From NCBI RefSeq assembly GCF_021155765.1, contig NC_060117.1, positions 1 through 64,000 on the forward strand: a DNA stretch of 64,000 nt, in the 5' to 3' direction. Shown piece by piece: positions 55,996 through 64,000 of the stretch (the stretch's first letter is position 1; each line of letters begins with the position of its first letter). The position numbers were made by a program, and so were the translations under genes. This DNA is from Diprion similis (lineage: Eukaryota; Arthropoda; Insecta; Hymenoptera; Diprionidae). The notes below the pieces were generated by a model. It saw only the letters and a list, made by a program, of their open reading frames with translations, did not search any database and was not told where the DNA came from.

Positions 55996-58730
55996 TTAGA
56001 ACTTGAATTCCTTGTACTTCTTGGATGCTTTGGTCTCCTGATTCTGCTGACGTTTTCTCTTGCTCTGCAAAAACAGTGTATCAGGTGTGAGCTTTGAGTC
56101 ACTTGGAGTAACATACGCACTGTGACTGAGCATACCGGGCGATTATCTTTAACAGGGCATGCTCATTTGGTTTAGTTACACAACACGTGCAATTGGCTTA
56201 GACTGGAAGGACAGCATTGGCAACCCGAATTATCATAATAATTCGAGTAGATAATCTCCCGGTGCACTAAAATGACAATAATTTGTGATTTACAATAATT
56301 TTTCATAAAAATTTCTATCACCTTTTGCCTTTGTACATGATCTTGAAGCATATCGGACAAGTCCTCGCGTCGAAGGTGAGCCTGGCGCGATCTCATCGTC
56401 TCTTCGTAACGTGAAGCCATAGCCTCCGAATCAAGGTCCAGCTCACTCGGATCAAGTGCCAATTCAACAGCTGCATCCCTATCCCCTTTACCGTCGCCGG
56501 ATGCACCACCGCCAACGCCCGCTGTTCCCAGACTACCTCCGCCAGCACCCGATCCGCTTGTTCCAACAACCCCAGATCTACGAGCAGCTGCAATGACGGA
56601 GGGGGGTGCCTGACCTCCGGCTGCCCCAGTCATGTCATAGACATGGGTACTTCCCATCATGCTTGCCCCAAGTCCTTCTGCGCGACGCTCCTGCAGAACT
56701 TGGTATAGCGCAGGCGTGTCCCCACCCTCCATTTCGCTCTCAATCTTCTTCTTCCTGAGTTCAATGGTTTCAGGAGTTTCCAACCCAGCCGGAATAGATG
56801 CGATACCACTCGGCGTGACTAAACCTTCGGCACCAGGTGTAACCAAGCCACTCGCATCTCCAGCATCGCCTTCCTTTCCTTCAATCCCGTCACCCTCATT
56901 TGCATCCTCACCGTCGTCCTCGTCTTCATCCTCGCCCGATGACTCTGATTCCGGCTCACCCCACATACCACGATCAACCTCCTCGTCCATCGCATCGACC
57001 CCTGGCGCCCTTGCAACACCGAATACATCTCCATACAACGGGCGGCCTGTCTCGTCGACGGGTGGCTTACCCCATCCGCCGGCATGATAGCCGAAAGCGC
57101 AGCCCTCGGGTATAGGCGCGTTGAGTCCAGGAATCTTGAGGTTTGGATAACTCGGCGGAGGGCCATAACGTTGCATAGCGATCAACCAAGGTGGCGGTAC
57201 CTTATGGCAATTCGGACCCACTGGCATTCCCAGAGCTGTTCGGAGCTCATCAGATAATTCACCGGGCTTCTTTTCCTTCAGCCTCGTTTCGAATTCCTTA
57301 CCTTCGTAGTAGAGGTCGCCATGTATCGTCATACGGGGCTTTGTCTGCCACTTGAAAAATGCGTCGTGAAGTTTTTGATAGTCAATATCTATTTTGCCGA
57401 GTTTGGGCCTTGCCCGTTCTCGCATTTTCGCCTTCAAGGTGCGTGTGTCATCTCGTTCTTGAAGGCTCGCTCGCATTTCAGTAATACCGGTACGCTTGAT
57501 AAAATCAGGCAAATCAAAAGGAGGCTTTTCAATGCCTCGTTTGCCCTGAAGGTACTTGCGCTTGAAGCACCAATGTCTGGGCACAGGCACCGTATTTCGA
57601 TGAGCCTTCAGCTGTACCAAAAGTTTAGGATCCCGCGCTGTGACATCGTGCATCTCTACAACATCTGGACGCCCGACAAGTTGTTTCAGTTCAGCCACAC
57701 TCAGGCGCGTTAGCCTCTTTAATTTCCGTTTCGAAAGACGCGGTGTGCCGCCTTCCCCAATGCCCTGGCCTCCACCCTGCTGATTATGCTGATTCTGCTG
57801 GGATGGGTCGTCGTCAAAGTCGTCAATAGGCGGGATTTTGCTAAGTGAACCTGCTGTCGACGTGTTCGTCAAGGGTGGATACTGCCCAATGGGTTCAATC
57901 TTATCACTAGTTGCATTCTGGCCTATGCCCGCGCCACCACGAACCTCAGGTTCTGTCAGCTTAAACGCATCGAAAACTCTGGCAAATTGACGATACATTG
58001 GTTCCAAGTCATTGATACTCGGAATCTCTTGGATGTACTCAATCTCCGGGTCGTCAATGTTTCTGACCCTGACATCAGACGTCCTGGTCTCGTTTACTTC
58101 CTCAATCTTCTCATCGCTGTTCTTCTTCTTCCGTTTCTTTTTCTTCTTCCGGCTCTTGATCCCCCTCACATCCTGCCGAACCCGTGGTGCGTCTGGTTCT
58201 GGAAGTAAGTCCTCCGAGAGAATCGTTTCTGGTAGTAAGTTATCGCGTAAGTCAGAAGCTGGAACGGGTGGATGCGATGTTAGGAAGATTGCATGGCCGC
58301 GAGCGCTGTTATCACCATCGTCGTCATTCAGATCACTGCCTAGCTCCTTGGCTCTCTCAGTTTTCAACGCAAGCGCTTGTTCCAAGGCAACAGGAAGTTT
58401 TGTCGTGCTCACTATGTCAGATACACCGTTTCTTCCTCCGTTGCCGAGGTTCCCATTGTCATCATCATGCTCCTCCTCGTCCTTATTACCAACCTCCTCT
58501 GGGGATCCAGGGAGCTGCATCTCAATCGGAGGCGCAATCTTCAAATTCAGAAGACTGGGTAACGGCGCTTGTGGTGTTTCAACTGCGACTGGCGGTATTT
58601 CCATGGCATTCAATTTCGGTATCGCTGGGTGTGAATGATGGACAGGAGACGGAACGCTTGCCAGCTGTTTCTGAATCTCTTGCAGTTCCATCTGCCTCAA
58701 CTGAAGAGGATCCAGCACTATTTGCTGTGC
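55996..58730 (-). CDS. SF3B2: Splicing factor 3B subunit 2 (SAP145), 5' end not found
   Basis: Two minus-strand exons: a large one 58730-56322 (803 codons) and the last 56064-55996 (22 codons plus stop, ending KKYKEFKF, as in human). Core family blocks are KLKRLTRLSVAELKQLVGRP, PRHWCFKRKYLQGKRGIEKP (DUF382), KIDIDYQKLHDAFFKWQTKP, a PSP domain around VPPPWLIAMQRYGPPPSYPN and GYHAGGWGKPPVDETG, and STHVYDM near the end. An acidic Glu/Asp run and a Lys-rich run RKKKKKRKKKN are also present. SF3B2 is part of the SF3b complex of U2 snRNP and helps hold the branch-site region. The exon opens at an acceptor (TATTTTCAG), so at least one upstream exon is needed; the N-terminal SAP domain was not found in the window. 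Confidence 0.93.
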
Positions 58731-58841
58731 CTGAAAATATCATTTCACTGGCATATTAATATTTCACATACTAGTTCAAAAATATAATACCAAAAAAAGA
58801 CAACATACTTCTGGTACAAAAAATGATTTTATCATCGTGTC

Positions 58842-59498
58842 ATAGTATATTTCGATACAAGAGGCCAAACGAGCGTTTTGCGCACTACGAGTCTGAAGGC
58901 AGGACGAAGCCGAGGCGTAGCCGAAAATTATATTTTCTTTACTCATGCATGCAAAATCCTCGTTTGCCCACCATTTACGGACATCCAAAATGGCCAATTG
59001 TTGCACTGTGCGCGAAATCCTTTAAACAGTGCGCAAAATAAATTCACCAGTAAGCAAAATGTTACCACCGGTGTGCAAAATACTTTGCGCACTGCTGTAA
59101 TTACTAGTGCCATCTAGCGTCACAAGCGGTTTAGTTTGCGGACTGCTGTCATTGAGAGTATACATCATTTCGAGTATACGTCAGTGCAGAGGTTAGATCA
59201 GCCGTTACGAGAAATTTACGATTCTTACTCCATAGAATTTTTTTCAAGAACTTGGAATTGATTTTTTTCATTTAAAAAATTTGTGTAAGCATACAGGGGG
59301 CTTCGCCCCCTACCCCCACTGGGGCTCCGCCCCTAGCCCCCGCCGCCCAAGTGAGTCGCCATTTGGGTTCGGATTTCGGCTCGTGCATTACATTCATAAA
59401 GAAAAATAGTGTTCGATACGCGAGGCCAAACTCGCTTCGCTCGCCAGACTCGTAGTGCGCAAAACGCTCGTTTGGCCTCTTGTATCAAAATATACTAT
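58842..59498. mobile_element. Inverted-repeat element with GC-rich centre
   Basis: About 657 bp. The left arm, from ATAGTATATTTCGATACAAG to ACTACGAGTCTG (about 55 bp), is repeated inverted at the right, from CAGACTCGTAGTGCGC to GTATCAAAATATACTAT. A partial extra copy of the arm (GTTCGATACGCGAGGCCAAA) precedes the right arm. The centre holds GGGGGCTTCGCCCCC and GGGGCTCCGCCCC palindromes (59295-59345). No transposase. It lies upstream of the first SF3B2 exon found, probably in an intron. Confidence 0.75.
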
Positions 59499-61007
59499 TC
59501 TGTACCTGATCTCAAACTTAGTTAATTTTGCAAACTCACTTCAAGATTGCATGGTAAAGAGAGACTCGTCAACATTGAAGTCATAAGACAAAGTGAAAAG
59601 ACCATGATCGGAAGACTTGCAAAAAGTGCAAGAGTGAAACAAAAGAAAGAAACGTGGTGTAGGGATGTAGAGATGTCGTTAAGGACCACTGAAACTGACT
59701 TCTTAACAAATCCATAATTGACCTCATAACTGTACCTTTCCGTAACTTGTTTGGCCTGGCTGTTGGTAGCAGTTACAAATAAGTCTAGGCTTACGGTATC
59801 ATGGTGTGGTACTAACCAAGGTATAGGATGATAAGTAGAATGCTACGTCTATTCTGTTGACTGAAGATTACTAAAAAGAGCCAGTCGCAGGTATTCTTTT
59901 GGGGCAAGCTAACAGTTGCCGTGGGCACAGAGGTGATGCCATTACCACCCTACATTTACTGTCGCTCTTACAGGCTTTGACATGTTGATCGAGCTGGTAT
60001 TGGTAAAAAAATTCTATACCCAACTTCTTCTCAACAACTTTCGCCTAGTCGCGCAGAGCATCAAAATGCCAAATTCACGTGGCTATCTTCAGCAACTTTC
60101 AGTCAACGGAAGACATCATATTATTATTTACAGACTCAGCAATGGAAGTTTTCACCACTTCGTATAAAGAACGTCCGTCAATGCTGGGAGACGTGATGAA
60201 TGGTAGAGGGAAAGTAAATACTGACAATGAGTTAATTTCATACTCATACTAACCTCATTCCCTAGTGCCCCATCCATTTTATGCGTGTATGTGTACACTT
60301 GAGCGTACTATGTACACCTCTGCCCGCATCAGATTCTTCGCCCACATTCGTCGCACCTCTCTGCTTCCAAATTACGGTCAGTTTCGCCGTTTTTTTTTTT
60401 TTTTTCGTAAAATTCAACCAAAAACTCAACGCAACACCAATCCTATCCTAGTAAAGTAACAATGGTCGGTTGATCGGATTATGTGTAACACCAACTATTC
60501 ACGCTGTCATTTTTATGCCTACGACTCCTAACCTCTACACGCGAGATCCTGTGCCTTCTTCGTTCCTCTTCTTCTTCTTTTCCTGAATGAATATTTCCGT
60601 CAGTCCGTTGACATATACCAATGCCTTCTTTGCTTGCCGAGTAATCTTCAAAAAATTACCTCCTCTGCACCTCCGCACAGATTACGATGTAAGCCAAATG
60701 TCGTAGCGTGGTGTAGCATCGAGTATAAACTGGCTAATGGCCTAGGATGGCTTGCACTGGCTACTGACAAAAGGGCACGTTCACACGAAGTGGAGGGTAG
60801 AGAGAGTGAGAAAGATATTGCGTAGTTACACACATCTAACTGCTCTTCATTAATTGAAGGGATATACTTACCTCAAAGGTCGCGAGATCCTCTTATAGAA
60901 CCTTAGTAATATTACAGTTATTGTTTAAACCGTTATAAGTATTATTTAACATTAATCAAGTCGGCAAGAAATCCCTAGAATAAAACCACCAGTGAAGCAA
61001 AGCATTA

Positions 61008-61048
<41 letters not shown>

Positions 61049-61789
61049 CGTACACACATACTCATGCTACAATGTCTATCCTTTCTACTTTCTACTCTCA
61101 CCGTTCATGGGACAGGACATAACCGGCTCCCTCCATGTAGTACCATCCATGTAGTACTATATGCTCCAAGGGTGCACCGCATGCGCTTGCGACGTCCGTT
61201 TTTACAGGGTAGGTATGCACTTGTATTGTGTGCAATGATAGGAGATGTCAGTATTCACTATTCAGTGATCGTGTGCGTTGCCTGGCGCACAGGATCGCTA
61301 AGGGGGCGGGACCGCCGTTGTTTGTAAATAAAAAGGTTTCTACATTTCGCGACAGCGCTGCCTTGACGTCTTAGCTGCTCAAGCCATGAACTCTGTCCTG
61401 CAAAGTATTTTTTTGCCTTATAAATGTATAACACATATTATAATAGAATTACGAATTGAACGAGTATGATTCTTGCTGGGTCGGACCATTTTCTGGCGGG
61501 TGAGTCCACTGTTGTCTTGCTTTTCAACAATAACAGATTTATGCACACTTGTTCCCTCATTTCCTGGAACACTCGCAAACCCAGTCAACTATCCGAAATT
61601 CTTATACCTCGTTACTGACCTGAAAATTACACAAGCAAATGGACTGATATGACCATGCTCAATTATAACGAAACATACCTATATAACGTAACATACACAC
61701 GCGGAGACATACCTTACAGTTTTACTGTCACCCAAGCAATTTAATCAGCTGTACATACATTACAATTATACTTCTCATTACCTTTGTAG
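59499..61789. other. Gene-poor stretch between SF3B2 and the Syt14-like gene
   Basis: Nothing recognised with confidence. Contains a T run near 60390-60405 and a (GA)n microsatellite at 61011-61042. The missing 5' exons of both neighbours (divergent genes) may lie here, as short exons. Short open frames show no family resemblance. Confidence 0.45.
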
Positions 61790-64000
61790 TATCGGTCGAG
61801 ACGGCGGCGTTTCTCGGCGCTGTCGCAGGATTCGGGGCTCTCCTGCTGGTTCTCTTCCTCTACTTGTCACGGAAATGGTGTTTTACATCTTCCCCACCTG
61901 CTACCTACTTTGGTGGTGTTTGCGTACCTTTTTGCCAGTCTAATAACAGCTCGTCATCTCAACTCAGCACAAATCTGGGTAACTCAAACAATTTAGTTAC
62001 CATCGAATCGGATTTTCTATGATTTCCTTTCTCGTTGTGCATATCGCTGATTGTCTCAATTATTGAGTCTGATTGTTGAGCCCCAAATAAAGAAATGTAT
62101 TACTAGAGTGTCAAGTATTACAGAAAGGAAAAACTGTTCCCGCTATTGAATAGACAATAAAATGATGGAGAAGTTAAGGGTTCTTATTGAAACTAAAACA
62201 GTATCGCTTCCGCACCTATAATTTAAGCTATTTCTGACGCAGGCAAAACATTGGATTTCCATTCGGATATTGAGACAAGTTCAGACTCTGAAGAAGAGGC
62301 CTTGCGTCAGCCTAAGTTTGGATCTCATCTCTCGCCACACAGCCTCGCCATAACAACAGACGGTCCCGGCTTAGCAGGTAAATTAAGTTCCAACTCCTCT
62401 AATAATTGCTATTTCTATAAAACCTGTTCATCCTTTGTGTTTACAAAATGAACATAGAAATTAAAGCATTCACTTTTTATTATATTCGACATGTTATTCA
62501 TTCCTTTTGAAATAATGCAGATATTGGAAAGGTATTGAACTGCAGCGGTACAGAGGAGAAATCATTTCTGGATCGGCAACAGGTATGCCCAGTATTGGTT
62601 TGATGTTATATCCTACAGCGAAATCGCTTATAACAGTTCCACGATAATCATGCATCAAAATTGGTCTCGCAGTTGCATTTTTTCTATCATATCGTTGAAA
62701 TATTGGAACAAGATTGGAAATCATACACAGAAATCTACACACCGTAATATCGGTAAGAATCAGTTGTTGACCAACACATTGTGATTTGTAATCAAATATC
62801 TTAGTGTGTAGTCGAAGTGGGTACACCGAATGCAATTGTAACTGAAGAAATGGACACTAACGATAAAATGGAAGCAGAAAATGAAGCGGATCAGCAGCAA
62901 TGTTTGAATCATCACAAGGAATCTCCCATACCGATTCTAACGGAGGAAATTCACAGCTTGGAGGTGGCATTGATATATGATGCGCCGATGCGTGAAATGA
63001 CGGTCCGTTCACCAGATAATGACGCTCATTAGTAACAGAACTGACAATTATCCGATAATCACATAATTGATATGTAAAGTCAGACGGCCTTATCGGATCA
63101 TATTAGTTCGACGGCAATGCAGCATTGTTTGTTGTAGGTTCACGTGCTGCAGGGACGAAATTATCCTAATATGATAGGTGGTAGTCAGGTTCGTTTGGTT
63201 TTGTTGCCATCGAAGAAACAGAGGCGCAAAACAAGGGTCCGTCAAGGGACTACGCCGCAATATATGGAAAGCTTTTTGCTACATCGTGTTAATCCTGAAG
63301 ACGTGAACGGGATGGGTGTCAGGCTGAGAGTGTACTGGTGGAGCGGACGCATACGGAGGGAGAGATTGCTTGGGGAGGCGAGGGTTTCTTTTGACCAGAT
63401 AAATCTGCAATTGGAAACGACACTGTGGTTAGCCTTGCAGCGCCCATCCCAATCTTCATCCACGGTAAAGACCTACTTTTATCTGATGTTTATACCACAT
63501 TACTCATATGATACGGCGGTACTGTGTATGTACATACATATACAATATAGCTGAGCATCGGCAAGGGTATGAACACTTGAAGGAAACCCTGTAGCAGAAA
63601 TACTAAGTTAGCATTAGATTGCAGACAAGCAATTATAGGATAAAAACAAAATGAACACAGAATCAATTATTACAATCGATAATAGGTGCAAGATTGGGGG
63701 ACAAGTGGTAGTTTGACCCGCAGCGATTCGATAGGTTCCCAACAATCTGTTCGCTCCTACGTTACACCGCCCTTGGTACCGCTGTACGGTAACGGAATGA
63801 GAGGTGGAAGCATAGCGGAGATCTTACTTGGTCTGGCCTACAATGGGACAACCGGACGATTATCTGTGGAAATAATTAAGGGATCGCATTTTCGGGGGGG
63901 CGGTGGCAATAACGCCAGACCGCCGGACACCTATGTTAAACTGACCCTGGTAGACAGCAACGCTTGTGAATTGGGCCGATCTAAAACGGGTATTAAACGG
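61790..64000 (+). CDS. Synaptotagmin-14/16-like protein, partial at both ends
   Basis: Exons supported by phase: 61790-61912, 62243-62377, 62521-62582, 62805-63002, 63138-63464 and 63686 to beyond 64000. The first encodes one membrane segment (FLGAVAGFGALLLVLFLYL) followed by SRKW. An acidic linker follows (DIETSSDSEEEAL). C2A includes VRLVLLPSKKQRRKTRVRQG and VRLRVYWWSGRIRRERLLGE. The linker into C2B, LLGLAYNGTTGRLSVEIIKG then SHFR, is close to vertebrate Syt14/Syt16. These synaptotagmins lack most of the Ca2+-binding Asp residues, and the visible C2A part also lacks them, so Ca2+-independent membrane trafficking is likely. The initiating exon is not found; the exon at 61790 opens with a split codon. 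The gene is cut by the window in C2B. Confidence 0.88.

Noticed and set aside
58012-58759. Plus-strand frames of about 200 codons opposite SF3B2
   Set aside because: Ser/Leu/Phe-rich antisense shadows of acidic and Lys-rich SF3B2 codons.

Overview
The window is the left tip of an insect chromosome. It opens with about 1.33 kb of (CCTAA)n, the C-rich strand of the TTAGG telomere used by many insects. The protein genes further in are split by short GT-AG introns. The insect order cannot be fixed from the sequence; no bacterial or viral genes are seen.

1-30256, telomere and subtelomere: ten copies of a subtelomeric unit of about 1.95 kb lie head to tail, each separated from the next by a (CCTAA)n array of 40-230 bp. 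Between units 4 and 5 sits an apparently intact, minus-strand, two-ORF non-LTR retrotransposon (9855-15961) inserted in telomeric repeats, in the manner of the silkworm TRAS/SART elements. Units 1-4 and units 7-10 are copies of one 8.3-kb block, with the three internal telomeric arrays identical in length (221, 111 and 161 bp). The array ends in 1.6 kb of an 11-bp satellite that looks like a degenerate telomeric dimer.

30257-42000, transition zone: decayed subtelomeric sequence, several DNA-transposon derivatives with terminal inverted repeats (one of 851 bp with 220-bp arms), a possible LTR, a non-LTR RT relic, one small spliced coiled-coil gene of unknown function (33965-34592) and an unrecognised 449-codon ORF on the minus strand (35981-37330).

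42400-64000, gene-dense euchromatin: CCDC61 (+), OPA3 (-), NDUFAF1 (+), CRLS1 (-), PIGN (+), SF3B2 (-) and the first part of a synaptotagmin-14/16-like gene (+, running off the right edge). For all but SF3B2 and the Syt14-like gene the exon joins were worked out to give one complete open frame. Three neighbours (OPA3, NDUFAF1, CRLS1) act in mitochondria, but they are on alternating strands and are not an operon. Two short inverted-repeat elements with the same termini (CACGGTCTTA) lie on either side of the NDUFAF1 upstream region, and one has a perfect 8-bp target duplication.

The most unusual part is the subtelomere: unit, telomeric spacer and retrotransposon form a higher-order array that appears to have been copied very recently as a block.
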